From assembly GCA_029215795.1 (NCBI GenBank), contig JARDYH010000002.1:204515810-204579809 (forward strand): a stretch of DNA of 64,000 bases, in the 5' to 3' direction. Positions 1 through 12,161 of this stretch are shown here, piece after piece. Every line of letters starts with the position of its first letter. The first letter of the stretch is position 1. This stretch comes from Anniella stebbinsi. Its lineage: Eukaryota > Chordata > Lepidosauria > Squamata > Anniellidae. The position numbers and the translations under genes are program-made. The notes beneath the pieces are model-generated. The model was not told where the DNA came from and ran no database searches. It saw only the letters and a list, made by a program, of their open reading frames with translations.

Positions 1-520
1 TTGAGCACTGAAGAGCTAAATATTTATAAATGCAAGGGCTGGTGTTAATGATACTATTTTGCATTTGATTGTCAAGTCCACAGGAGGCCTCTAATGAATG
101 CAGCTTCTATTGCATTGTATGTGGGCGTGCATTATGTGAAACATCCTGGCCTTGTTTCTGAGGCAACCAGAACATTTGAAGACACACAGGAACTGCTTTA
201 TATGTGGAAAATATTTGTGACAGTAAAAGTTGTTGGAATCTTGGCCTCACTGGTGCTTTTTCCTTGCCTTGATTTTTCTCATTCTTTGTTTGCCATCTTT
301 TGTACAGATCACTTTTGTGCGATCCCAGCAGGCCCAAAAAAAGTGCATGGCTGTGGGGGGGAATAAATGCTGTACATTAGGAAAATCCTCAGCTTCTTAT
401 AAATATCATGGTTTGAATTGAAATTTAGGCGAATGCAATGCGGCTGGCAGTTGTTGACTTCTCCTCCCCATTGCAATCTCTCCAGCCGCTTGGAAAAGCT
501 ACACAGCAACCGGGTTCACA

Positions 521-815
521 TTTATTTATTTATTTATTACATTTGTATACCGCCCCATAGCCGAAGCTCTCTGGGCGGTTTACATAGGATTAAAACAATT
601 AAAAACAATATACAAAAATTAAAACAGCAAACACATACAACATACCCACAATACACACCTACATTTAAAACCACTACAACAACCCAAATAGCTACAAAAA
701 CAAAAACAATGCCAAATACCTGAGAGAAAAGGAAAGTCTTGACCTGGCGCCGAAAAAATAACAGTGTTGGCACCAGGTGGGCCTCGTCAGGGAGATTGTT
801 CCACAATTCAGGGCT
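521..815 (-). repeat. L2-clade LINE 3' end, antisense
   Basis: Reads in reverse as the standard 3' end seen several times here: ...ctggcgcc...gacc, a gap, then aaaccgcccagagagcttcgg and an (AAAT)n tail, here at the left edge. It matches the tails at 28035-28345, 53940-54110 and 61885-62165. Confidence 0.8.
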
Positions 816-984
816 GATTCCTCTGTATTGATTTTCATTTTCATTTTTTTAGTTGATTTTGTTACAGTTAAGTAGCTTTGGAAATTCTCCAACATGTTCA
901 GAACACAACTGCTTTTTTTTTTTTACAAATTGGTTCATTGAGATCTATACACTTGGTGGACAATTCAGGATCAACTCCCCATGT

Positions 985-1440
985 CCAAAACATTAACTTA
1001 GATTAACCTCACCATGTAAAAAGGTCACTTCGCTCTGATTCACTTCAGTTTGAGAACATGGAACCTTGACCGGAGGGCTGTCTTCATGACGCTGGGTTGG
1101 CACTGCCTCCCTCTTCAATCCCACACTTTCCCTCTCCCAGGGTGGCATTGGGTAATCCCAATGCTGAGGAGGAAGCGCAGAATTTCTGGGTGGCCAGTCC
1201 CCACTTTTCCTGGTGGAAGGTGACCAATCGCTGGTCACCTTCCAACAGGCTCCACCCCTGGGTTGACCCTGGATTTGCCCCGGAGTGACGTTACATGGCA
1301 GAAGTGCTGTGTTGACATCGCTCACTTTGAATAAATTTGGGTAAATCCTTGATTTTTTCAAAATGCAGCATCGCGGAGAAGCCCCATGGTGGTTGTGAAC
1401 CGACGCTTGTGTCATCTAACCAATGTGGCACAGATCCACA
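985..1440. repeat. Unclassified palindrome-containing repeat
   Basis: Contains a perfect 12-bp-arm hairpin at 1215-1243 (ggaaggtgacca / tggtcaccttcc, 5-bp loop) and a shorter one around 1144-1163. This suggests a fold-back MITE remnant. Its ends are not resolved and no target duplication was seen. Confidence 0.4.
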
Positions 1441-1559
1441 GCCACCGCAGGGTTTTCCTCATGTATAGACAGCCCCCAGTACCCACATCTTATTTTACCT
1501 CTCCATTCTCCACTTGTGACATTTATATGCAGCAAGAAGCATCATGAGTGGCATAGAGT

Positions 1560-2345
1560 AGCCCAGTCTAACTGGCTTAAAGCACCTGGGACTTTTTGAT
1601 CAGCAGGGACAATCACTCCAGTCAGCTTTTTTGTTCTGTCTTAGCTGTAATCTTCATAGTAGCTGGAGAGAAATGGATTTTCCCAGCGACAATATATTTG
1701 GGATCATCAGACAGGGGGCGGGATCATGCTTCCCTGCTGTCACTTTCTCCCCGCTGCTGTTCCACAATACTGGCCCCACTCATGGCAAAAGGGAAAAAAA
1801 GAGGCAGGGGCAGCGTCAGTGGGCAAGAGATGAGGTGAATTTTACATTTATTACCAGGTCATCAGTGGAAAAGGACAGCATGGGGTAGGGAAAAGAACTG
1901 GAAAAAGGGAAAGGCATTTCTTTTCCACCTTCTCTCACATAGAGTTCCTCCTCCTCTGCTTGGCTAACTTCAATCAACAAGGTCCTTCCCCAGGGAGCAG
2001 TGCAGCCTCTTGGTTCAGCCCCATGTCCAGCTGCAAAGTGAATTGTGCTTCTGGGATGGCAGCTTCCCCTTTCTTTCACATGCTGAAGAGGAAGTAAACA
2101 AAGACCAGGAGGGCATTTTTATCACACTGCTTCTGCACATAGCAGGAAATGGTGGCATGTTTCACTTTGGAAAAACTATGTCGGATCTAATGGGGTGTTT
2201 TTTTGTTGTGCGAAGAAGGCTAGAAGGGTTGGGAGGTGTGCGGGAGGTAGACGACGTTGTGAGAGGGATCTGCAAAAATCTGTGAGTGCCCTGTAACGAG
2301 TGTGCAATAAAATGGATGGAGCGCATTATTATGAGCACGTTATTA
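1560..2345. repeat. MITE-like repeat related to the element at 24513-25835
   Basis: Shares long stretches with the palindromic element near 25 kb and with 57605-57880: catcagacaggggg, the paired cttcctctttc/gaggaagtaaac core, ttatcacactgcttctgcacat and a Gly-rich right part. No coding region is seen. Coordinates are approximate. Confidence 0.5.
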
Positions 2346-2604
2346 TGAGCTTTCCCTGCAGAGCATTTGGGGGTGGGCTGGTAATGAATTAAGAGTCATT
2401 ACCTTTACAAAATGCCTACAAAATACACCTGTAATACAAAGAGAGAGAGATGGATGGATCAACATAGCTGCTTGCATTTTTGGATTCTCCTTGTGTGGTG
2501 ACTTTAGGGAGTATCACGATGAATGCCTGCTCCTCAAAATTTCCCACTGGGCACAATAATATATTAGAAAAAAGTTCCAGTGTTGTAGAAGTATAACCTT
2601 TGAA

Positions 2605-2800
2605 CAACATATATTTGTAAACTGCCCAGAGAACTTTGACTATGGGGCAGTATATAAAAGCAACAAATTTGATTAAAAAGAATATTTTGATTAAAAAGAA
2701 TATTACGACTCATCATATCTCCAGGTTACATTGTTGTAAACCACCTTGGGACCCTTTATAAAATGTATTTATAAAATGCTTTAATGAATGAATTCGTTCA
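2605..2800 (+). repeat. Two LINE (L2-type) 3' tails side by side
   Basis: Two successive copies of the tail signature: tttgtaaactgcccagagaa...ggcagtatataaa, followed by ttgtaaaccaccttgggacc...tttataaaatg. They are probably two insertions or a duplicated tail. Confidence 0.55.
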
Positions 2801-4373
2801 GCTAACAAGTGAAGCAGAACTTGTGCTTTCTAGCTTTGCCATGTAAGTTTGGATCTGAAGGACAAGCCAGACTCTTCTTTGTGCCTAATCCTTAGTAAAG
2901 ACTTGGCCAGCCTTTATTTATGTCCATACAATCCCATTGTTTACTCTCTAGATTCAAAACTATACAAAGATACAGAAGCCATCTGTTTTAATTAGCGAGT
3001 TCCAAAGTGAAGTTTGCATCTCCACACCCTTTAAATTTCAGGCAAATGAACTTGCTCTGGAAGGAGCGTTACCCAGTAAAATGAATGGTTGTTTACAGCT
3101 CAATAAATGCCCATTCAGCTAGTAAAGGTCAGTGCCTTTTTCATGTGGGTACTATACGGCAGACAGATACTTAGCAATCGCTCCCAAATTTTGTTATCTT
3201 TATAGAAAGATCGTTCAGCTACTCTTTTTAAAATTAAGTTTCCAGACACTTATGAATGAATTCAAAGTCTAGCAGTTATTTATATGGGGACATCTCTTTC
3301 CAAGTGTATAAATAATACATCTGTTCTCAAGATAATGCCAGTGGAGCAATTCAGTTGCTGTGGAAGAGATTTCTGTTGTTGTATCGGTGAGAGAATGACT
3401 GGATTAATGGGGACTTGCAGAAGCTACAGCTGGTGTTCCATCAACAAATATGGCATCCACTTAAAACTGCTACTGCCATGATTCTTTTTGGGGGTGGGTA
3501 TTTTTAAGTACTGGGTGAAGGCAGCCATTTAGTTTTATAGGTTGGGGGAAGAATTCAGTTCTGATGAAACAAGGGCGTATTGAGAACCATGGATGTTCTG
3601 TGGGAATCATGGTCTGGGAAATTGATATTCTGTGCTAAAAATAAATTCAACGAAGCAATTTAATTAATTTAGATTTTCTTACCTGGGCGGGCAGAAGGTA
3701 GATTGGGAACTACTGCTAGATCTCCTGGTGATTTACAGTAGATCAACAAGAGTTTCTGATTCCCAGCGGTTTAACAAAAATGACCTCCCCACAAACACAA
3801 AAAGCCCTTACTTGCTCCTACATTAGGCTGCTGAAATCGAGAAAACTTGGGGGAAAACCAGGAGGAGATTTGTATATAGAAGGGTCTGTGTAGGAACTCC
3901 AGTTCTGCTACTGAAAACAGTCCCTTGTTCCTTAACTTTATGTTTACCTTCCCAAGCCACCATTTTGCATTTGACTCCATTTGGTGGACCCCAGGCTTCT
4001 AGTGAAGACACAAAGCCGACCCCATAATCCCATCACAGCTCTATGCCACCTTGCACAATTTGCATCTCTAATGTTGAAATGCCATATTTGAATGGTTGTT
4101 GAACTTGATAATTTTTATTTATTTATGTATTTATTCGCTGTAGTACAGAGGCCAGTAGGACATGAACGGGTAAAAAGGGAAAGAAAAAAAAGATGTGATT
4201 GGAGTAACAGGACCAAAAGCTTAAAAGTCTCAGGAAAGGAGGTTCAGGATGTAGGAACATCAGAGCATCAGAAACTTTTGCAGACATTTGACCTGGTCCA
4301 AAGCTGCTATATGTACTGTGCTCCTTAATTTTGCTCATGGGAGTCCCATACAAGCTGAAGCTTCTTTGTTCAC

Positions 4374-4580
4374 TACCGTGACCAGGTTCACACAATCACG
4401 GAGGGAAAATAAAACCATCCCAGCCGCCCAGCCACCCTCGCTGGGTTCGGCCATCATGACAACTCATGGCCAGAGTGGGTAATTATGATAATTATGCTCA
4501 TCACCAGCACACTCAGGGAAGGAAAATAAGGCACTGTCGCTTTATTTTCCCTCCATGATCGTGTGAACCTGGTCACTGTC
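4374..4580. mobile_element. Palindromic MITE
   Basis: Inverted ends: gtgaccaggttcacacaatc...gagggaaaataaa on the left and its near-complement tttattttccctccatgatcgtgtgaacctggtcac on the right. The arms are about 40 bp. No ORF of note lies inside. Confidence 0.65.
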
Positions 4581-5157
4581 AGGGACGGCTCTGTTATCCA
4601 TTAGAGAATATGCTGAAATGTAGGGCTGAAATGCACATGACATGAAAGGTCTGGTCACATATTTAACATATCTGGGCTTTTGTTGTAGAAGCCTTATATG
4701 GGGGATTATCAGGATCAGGACATGGTGTGGTGGGGGGAGAGGAGGGGTCAACTCTTCCCTCAGTGCTGCAGCACTGATGAAAATCCTACTCTCCCATAGC
4801 ACCAATAGCAGCTTCCATCCCATAGCAAATAGCAGCTGGGAAGAGTGTGTGTGTTGGGACAGTGATTAAGCCTCCCCTTCAGCCCTACAGTGAAGTTCAT
4901 TATGAAGACTAGAAGCTGGCTTTCAAAGGGAATGAAAATTCTTCATTATTTGTACATTTATATAGAAGTTTTCTTGTCAAAACAGTAAAATAAAATGCCT
5001 TTTGTCACCTTTTATGTATGCCCCTCCCTATCTACCTCTCTATTGCAGGATAACTTTGCATTAGGTAAACACACACAAAATTTTGAATTTATATATGAAA
5101 AGATTGATAATGATCAGGAGACGATATCACTAGAAGATGGTAATAGTCTTATTAGGC

Positions 5158-5290
5158 AGGATCTACACTACTGCTTTATAATGGTATTGAATTGCACTGA
5201 CAACGGTTGGGGCCCATGACACATTCCTTATACCATGTCAAACCGTTTTCATAGTGTTATATCCTGTTTGGTAGAGACCTTTTGTGAAAA
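5158..5290. repeat. Fragment of a 'ctacactactgc' MITE family
   Basis: Begins atctacactactgctttat and continues ...gttggggcccatgac. It resembles the left arms of 8878-9000 and, at its end, of the palindrome 21959-22077. The right arm is missing. Confidence 0.45.
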
Positions 5291-6427
5291 GAGTGGATAG
5301 AATTTAGAAAAGCCAAATAAGTAGCTTAGAAAACAAGCGACACAGGTACTGTCATACTGGAAGCTCTGTGCAGTGTGCGCATCGCCATACGCTAATAAGA
5401 CACCATGAATCAGGGTCCAGCCAGCGATTTAGTACACTCTCGCCATACTTGGTGTGCGGATTTGCCTCATGGTACTCACATGACGCCGTGCCTGTCCTGC
5501 TGACACCCCGCCTCTTCACCAGCCTTTCCTAGAACGCTAAAAGTCTGGATTATTTTCCCTAAGTGCATTTAATGCATCCTAAGCCTCTGTGTAGTTTTAA
5601 AGGAAGTGGGGGCTTGAATGGATTGCATCTGGTCCTGGCAGGGAAAAGCGATCTCTCCCAGCAGCCGGCTCCAAGCCTCAATATAAAACCCAAAACTTGC
5701 ATCCCAGGCTCGAAAGCATTTTTAAAAATCATACAATGCCTGTAGAGACAAGATTGTACTCCCTCGATGCCCCCAAAGAGCCAGACTAAAGGGTCATTCC
5801 ATTTTTGCCCGGCCGAAAGGCGGTCTGGTTGAAGTACTCATCTGACAGGACCTGACTGGAGGGAGAAAGAGAAGTGGAGGGGTGGAGTGGAGTGGAGTGG
5901 AAGAGTGAAGAAGCAAAAGAGCAGTTATTCAGGTGAAAGGGATCATAATAAGCTTGACGCGCTTCTGCGTCAGAGGTAAAAAAATGCGGATGCAAACCAG
6001 GGGGGGAAATTAGCTGTGATGGAGGTCTTTGTTAAATGTGTTCCATCTCTGTTTCGTGGATTGCCAGGCATCTTTCATTCCATCATCTGTTTATTGATGG
6101 AATTAGATTTTTTTTTTAGGGATGTATAAGGCTTTTGACATGCACAAAAAATTGTATTAGCTAACAGGCACATATGTGCAAATCCCCTCCTTTCCCCCCG
6201 TTAAAAACAGCCTGCAAGTCTGTGGGACCCCATGTTACTTGGAAAAAGCCGGTCTCCTACAGGACCCGCAGGTCAGATTCATAGAAATCTGAACTCGTTT
6301 GAATCCACTGTGGATTTCTTTGACATCCCTGGGGTTGAGAGCTGATGACTGGCTATTTGTGTTTAAATTGACAGGTGGGTAATCAATTGGGACACAATTA
6401 ACTAGAGAGAGCAGAATTCGTAAAGGT

Positions 6428-6690
6428 TCTGGGAAGGACCATAGCTCAGTGGTAGAGCATATGTTTGCATGCAGAAAAGCCAGGTTCGATCCCTGGCATC
6501 CTCTGGTTAAAATAATATGGTGGCAGATGGGGGTGGGGAAACTCCATCAGGAACCCTGGAAAACAACTGTTAGTCTACTTTAAACTAGATGGAGAAATAA
6601 TCTGACCTGGAATAAGACAACACCCAAGAGCTGTTTCAGAGACCTATCAATGGCTATCAGTCAACCGTGAAATTGAACTTCCATGCTATT
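6428..6690 (+). repeat. tRNA-derived SINE
   Basis: Shows A-box-like tagctcagtggtagagca and B-box ggttcgatccc, spaced as in a tRNA promoter, then a non-tRNA body (...gggaaactccatcaggaaccctgg). It is a SINE and not a tRNA gene because no acceptor stem closes. Other copies or pieces are at 9575, 22625, 34300, 39990, 56262, 60035 and 63412. Confidence 0.75.
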
Positions 6691-8239
6691 TATTCCATAA
6701 ATAAATAAATAATATTAAGAGGTCGTCCACCTTTGATTACCAGATGCTGAAAAAATAGAACAGGCGAACACTTTCACATCTTGTTTGTGAGCCTTCCTGA
6801 GGAATCTGGCCTACTGCTTTTATAAACAGAAGTCTTGGCCATCTGGAACAATGGCATCCCAATGTTAAGGAGTGACTGGGCTTCATTGTGTTTGTGTCAT
6901 CATTTCTGTTACTTAATAATTTTGCCTTAATATTTTCAGTTTTTCCTCAGTTACCATGAGGACTAGAAGTATAATGTAAAATATGAAAGGCTGTAAAGCC
7001 TCAGGGTGGAGATGTTTTGAACAGGACCTGGCTCCTTACCTCCTGAGCCCCCTGAAAACCTGGTTCACTAGGCATTGAAGTCCAAGGAAATTACCTAGGC
7101 TACAGTAATTTTCAGCTGACTCCCACAAGCCAATCCCAGTGCAACTAGGCCAATAAACCTCTGGTCTGAGGGTTGGCCTATTAGCAACCTGTTGGTACAA
7201 GTAGCAGCAGCATTCTCTCAGTGCCTTATGTCTTTTCACCATTTTCACTGGAATACAACTCTCACCCCAGCCCTAATTCCGTGACCGTGCCTCTGGGACT
7301 TTAGACTCTAATCTATTTGCTCTGGAATTGACCGTGCCTGTTTGCTTGGGTTGACACCTGACAACCTTTGATTAAGCCTGACAGATGCTGTACATCTTAG
7401 ATTTCTATTTTTGTGAAGGAGACAAGGTTGAAAATTGCAAAATGTAGCCCCCTCCTCTGTCACAGATAATATGGGAGATATTTCTTTTGAAGTGGATTAC
7501 GTAAGTAAGGACCACATAAGACACATCACAAGAGGGAAATGGCATCAGAGCCTTAGTCTTTCAAGCTCAATGCAGGAAAATTTCCATAGCTGCATATATG
7601 TTAACTACATTAGCAGCAGCTGAAAATCTGGTAAAAACCCAGGAGTTACTTGAAAGGGACTAATTAAGTGCATTTTACACAGCCAAGAAAAAAAATCCAA
7701 ACAATTATTTGATCTTCTTGGGTTGGCTATTTTGCATTCCGTTCAGGCACATATGCATGGACATGCACCTCTGGATAAAGCAAGGACAAACTAGTGTTTT
7801 AAGTTAGGAGATGTTCCATTGTGTTAAATATTCCAGATGATTTGTTGAACATGCTATTGGAAGGGGATATTTGGAAAGCAGAAACCCAGCTTTGTAGGAA
7901 AGCTGCCAACTCCAATGCACAGTGAAATTCCTGTGTCGGTTGAAAGATTTCAGATGTTGGCATTCAGAACATTTCCACAAAAAGAGGCTTACTGTTAATG
8001 TTATACATCCTCATGCGAGGTGGATATGGGAGAGAATTCCCGTAAAATAGTACCAAAACAAATGTGTGTTTTGTTTGGCTTTATAGTTCTGTTCAGGAGT
8101 GTTGTCCAGGGCTTATTTCCCAGGGACGTGGATATATTTCACAGAGCCTTGAGTGTCCATTAGTGTCAATGGAAGTTCCACATCCCCCAGCTTATTTGCC
8201 ACACAGAGGGCAGTTTTCAAAGGAAATTGTACCTGGGGA

Positions 8240-8290
<51 letters not shown>

Positions 8291-8370
8291 TTCTTACCCT
8301 CCTCTCCCTCTGGATTGAGGCGAGGAACAACATCAATACATGCAATATAAAATATAAAAGAAAGGTTAAT
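8240..8370 (-). repeat. (AAT)n microsatellite joined to an antisense LINE tail
   Basis: About 17 AAT units (8240-8290) are followed by ttcttacc...tctggattgaggcgaggaacaacat. The same non-satellite flank follows the AAT/ACA run at 14865. The microsatellite therefore looks like the 3' tail of a LINE read in reverse. Confidence 0.65.
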
Positions 8371-8673
8371 TTTCTCCCGTTCCCAAAATCATCCCCTGCT
8401 TAGAAATGTAGTTTAGAAAAAAAATGTTTCCATCAGTTTGAGACGGTTTGGGTTGAGGTGCAAATTTATTGAGATTAGTATTTTTTTGAGATGATTTGGA
8501 TGAGAAATTAATTGGCTTGCTTTGCTTCCTGTGAGATGTAAATAAATCCCAGTCGTTATTTCTAATTATACATATATAGATATAAATTCAGCATGTTCTG
8601 ATTTTATGCAGATTTCTGTCCTACAGGCCTGGCCCCTGAATCTTTTAAGTGCCTAGCAACTTTCCTGGACACC

Positions 8674-8690
8674 CCCCCCCCCCCCCCCGG
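8674..8690. repeat. Poly-C tract
   Basis: A run of about 17 C residues. Comparable C runs occur near 35031-35050, 37157-37170 and 58615-58629. Exact lengths may be affected by sequencing or polymorphism. Confidence 0.8.
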
Positions 8691-8877
8691 TTAAAAGTTC
8701 TGATTCTGTCATTTAGCAGATACTTGTTGGGGCTTGAAAAGTCAATGAGGCTCAGAATGTTACATATGAACGCAGGGGGATCCATCTTCTTATCCTGTAC
8801 ACTAATAATGAATGCATTCCCCAGGTGTGATACCATCCACACATAAGAGAGAAATACCTTGCCCCTCTTTCACGTAG

Positions 8878-9430
8878 ACTAGTTCTACACTAATGCATTT
8901 TATCAGTATTGAAGTGTACTGATAACTGTTGGGGCACATGTCTCATTCTATATACCACTTTTCTAGCATTATTTCCTGCTTTCTATTCTGTATTTCCCAA
9001 AATATCAGAACAGATCTCAGTGACTGGGTACGCACAACCATGGGTTGTTGTTGAACTCTGGGTTAGCGTGGTGTCAGAATCAGGAAATTTTCCACAGGTG
9101 GTTTGTTAACCATGCAGTGTGGCTTATTTTTCTTGAAAAAGCCACCTTGAGGACCCATGGTTTATTGTTGGGTATTCAGGGTGGTTAACAAGCCACACTG
9201 CATGATTAACAAGATACCCTTTGGAAAATATCATGGGTTCAGACAACATGCTAACCCCATGGTTCAACAAACAACCCTTGGTTCAACAACAGCCCACACT
9301 CAACCATTGGGTTAGTGTGTATATCTTGTGTGTGCTATAAGATATACATGCAGACATGGATATAGCATCATCATCATGGAATCATATCAAAATGACACAA
9401 GGTGTAGATCTGGCCTTAGTCTGCACTATT
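8878..9430. mobile_element. MITE interrupted by a second palindromic MITE
   Basis: Outer arms: agttctacactaatgcattt on the left and atgacacaaggtgtagatct on the right. Inside, 9010-9345 is another inverted-repeat element built of ccatgggttgttgttgaac and its complement gttcaacaacagcccac. The inner element splits the outer one, giving relative ages. Confidence 0.55.
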
Positions 9431-9574
9431 GCTGGATAATTCCCCTGCATCTCTGCCCAGGCTTATGGTAGACCTCACTGAGAGCAAATTGTTCTTACCC
9501 TTTTACACTTTCAGTGTGACTCTTTTGGGGGGAACTGTATAGTGTTCCTCTGATTTTAATTCATAAAACTGGGG

Positions 9575-10020
9575 TGGGGTCATAGCTCAACGGCAGAGCC
9601 ACTGTGTTGCATACTGACCATCCCAGGTGCAGCCCCTGTCATTTCCAGGGGGTGTTTTTAAGATGAGGCATTCATAGGTGGTTCCCTCAAAACCCTGCAA
9701 TATCGCTGCTGCAAGGCAAAAATGAAAAAGATGGCAGGAGGAAGCACAGGCTATCCTGCCAAGAAAAACCACGGCACCGGCAGCCATTCTGCTTGTCAAG
9801 CCTGATCCCTGCTGTGCATTCTCATGCTTACCCAGAATTATGCCCACTTGTGGATAACCTGAACCGAAGCCATCAGACACAAAAACAACTTGGTGTTGTA
9901 AATGGGCACTCTGAAAATGCGCGGTTTTGGGGGAAGCCCAATGTGTCTGCGACTTGGTGACTATGTCATATAAACAATGCAGCATCGCTGTGCAACCACT
10001 GCTGGGTTAAGACATATAGA
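9575..10020. repeat. tRNA-SINE head followed by an unclassified repeat
   Basis: 9575-9650 resembles the SINE head (gtcatagctcaacggcagagcc ... cccaggtgcagcccctg), with decayed boxes. The remainder to 10020 is a non-coding repeat of unknown family. An antisense open frame of 132 codons across it shows no recognisable domain. Confidence 0.4.
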
Positions 10021-10774
10021 CACCCACCCAGGTAAAAGGAAGCTTGGAATGGCCTCTGCCATTCCAACTCTTGCCTACAGTTGTCTCTTCGTGTAACTGT
10101 CACTGTTTGTTTCCCTCCAGAATTAGACATCGTTTACCGGATGAGAAACTCTAGATACAATGTCATCTTTATTAGAATATTTGTTATTTGTGTTGTCTTT
10201 ATAGGACTTCATGAATCCTGCCATTGCAGAAACTCTGCCAAGATAATTAGACAGCAGAGAAGTATTAACTCTCATATTATTCTTGGCTTTTCTTCTTTTC
10301 CTGCTGATGGGAAAAAAAGATTTCTTCTTGATGATTAACATCAAAGCATTAACCTTTTCACTACCAAAACAACTATATGTAATGGATTATTGAAAAGCTC
10401 ACATTTCTTCACAATAGGTTTTACCAATGCATGTTTACTCAGAAATAAGTCTCACTGTATTCAATGACACTTACTCACAAGTAACTGTGTATAGGATTGC
10501 AGCCTTAAGTAAACATAACAAAAAGAAATTTGATAGAAAATAAGAGGCATATTCTAATTTGAAAGAATTCCACCAGCTATGGGGCCCTGCTATTCATGCA
10601 GACGCCATAGTAGATACACCGGTGGAGTAAGAGTTCAATGGAACTTACTTCTAGGTAAGTATCTATAGAATTGTAGCCTTATGCTGCAACCCTAAACACA
10701 CTTACTGGTGAGTAAACCCTGCTGAATACAGTAGGACTTACTTCCAAGCCAACATGAATTGATTTGAATGCCGA

Positions 10775-11235
10775 AGAGCACAGTCCTATGCATGTTTAGA
10801 CCAAAAAATGGTTGACAATTCCCATTGTTCCCCAGCCAGCTGGGGAATGCTGGGAGTTGTTGGACTTTTTCTCCTGTCTAAACTTTTAGGCTGACCATAT
10901 GAAAAGGAGGACAGGGCTCATGTAACTTTAACAGTTGTAGAGAAAAGGGAATTTCAGCCAGTGTCATTTGTATGCAATTAGTTCCTGGTGAAATTCCCTC
11001 TTCATCACAGCAGTTAAAGTTGTAGGCACTATACTAAGTGACCATATACAAAAGAAGGCAGGGTCCCTGCAACTTTAACTGCTGTGATGAAGAGGGAATT
11101 TCACCAGGAACTAATTGCATACAAATGACACTGGCTGAAATTCCCTTTTCTCTACAACTGTTAAAGTTACATGAGCCCTGTCCTCCTTTTCATATGGTCA
11201 GCCTATCTAAACATGCATAGGATTGTGCCTGAAAT
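10775..11235. mobile_element. 'cctatgcatgtttagac' MITE split by a hairpin insertion
   Basis: Left part cagtcctatgcatgtttagac and right part tctaaacatgcataggattg are inverted ends of one element. The fold-back element 10887-11205 sits between them, flanked by tctaaact and tctaaaca, a likely 8-bp duplication with one mismatch. Confidence 0.65.
10887..11205. mobile_element. Near-perfect hairpin element with 140-bp arms
   Basis: 10887-11026 is the reverse complement of 11066-11205 with one mismatch (11023/11069), by direct base-by-base reading. The 39-bp centre holds a second, diverged end (agtgaccatatac). The ends taggctgaccatatg/catatggtcagccta relate it to the single-unit MITE at 15804-16013. 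It is nonautonomous and has no coding. Confidence 0.9.
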
Positions 11236-12161
11236 TCCTTTGATTTGAATTGATGAATTTAGCATGTACTTACATCGATAGAAGTGGTTCATCCGCACTG
11301 GATCTTGCTATATGTTTTGAGAATTGTGGAGAAATGGAGATGTCCTGAAATTTGACAACCCCCCCCTTATAAATTCAATTTTGACATTTGAAAGATGGAA
11401 AGACCAAATTGTTTCAAAATGTCTTATCTGTTCATGCCTGTTGAACCATATACAATGTAACCTCCTTTTTTGTTGTTATTGAAACTTCTCTTAAACTAAA
11501 ACACTGATAAAGAGTCCCTGTGCTCATTAATTGCCACATGGAGAATAAAACATACAACTGGAAATATATGTTTAGAACTGTCCTGGTGAGGAAGGAAATC
11601 TTTCCTGGAATGGGAAAACAATATTGTGTCAGAACACCTGCTAGTTATTACATTCAGTGGAGTCACACAAGGCTAACTCATGAATCAGAACCATAGGCGG
11701 GGCAGCAAACGAGGCATTGAGAAATCAAGAGTAATGCCTTCCTCATAACTGTGCCTGCTAAGAAAAGTAAATAATAATTCACCTACTATATTTCTTGAGT
11801 CCCTTAATTACTTGCCTACTATTACTTATGATCATTTGATAATTGGTGGGAATTTTCATGAGATTCTAGATCCAGTTTTGGATAGGAGTACTCCCCCATG
11901 CAAATTCCAGTCTGCAATCCCTTCAGCATTGAAAGCCTGTCTGTCTGAGTTAGGTTTGATGATCGATGCATGGCATACTTTGCATTCTACAGGATGGGAT
12001 TATACTTTTTTGGCGGGGGTGGGTGGGAGGCATACAACAAAATGGCTTTAGAATTAGATTATATATATTTGCCTATTTTGGTTGTCTGTTGTTCTTCCTG
12101 CTGTGTTGCAACTAAAAAAAAATTAAGAAGAAGGAAAAGAAGAAAAAAAGTAAATAATAAT

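Noticed and set aside
5049..5142. Exon-like block (polypyrimidine tract, tattgcag, open frame starting DNFALGKHTQNFEF, then gtaata)
   Set aside because: It has splice-like borders but no Gly-X-Y and no match to any COL28A1 part I know, and it abuts a MITE fragment. Spliced alignment or RNA-seq would decide.
6433..6503. Possible functional tRNA gene
   Set aside because: A- and B-boxes are visible, but the acceptor stem does not close and a SINE body follows.
9587..9985. 132-codon antisense open frame
   Set aside because: It overlaps a SINE head and an unclassified repeat and has no domain or coding signs.
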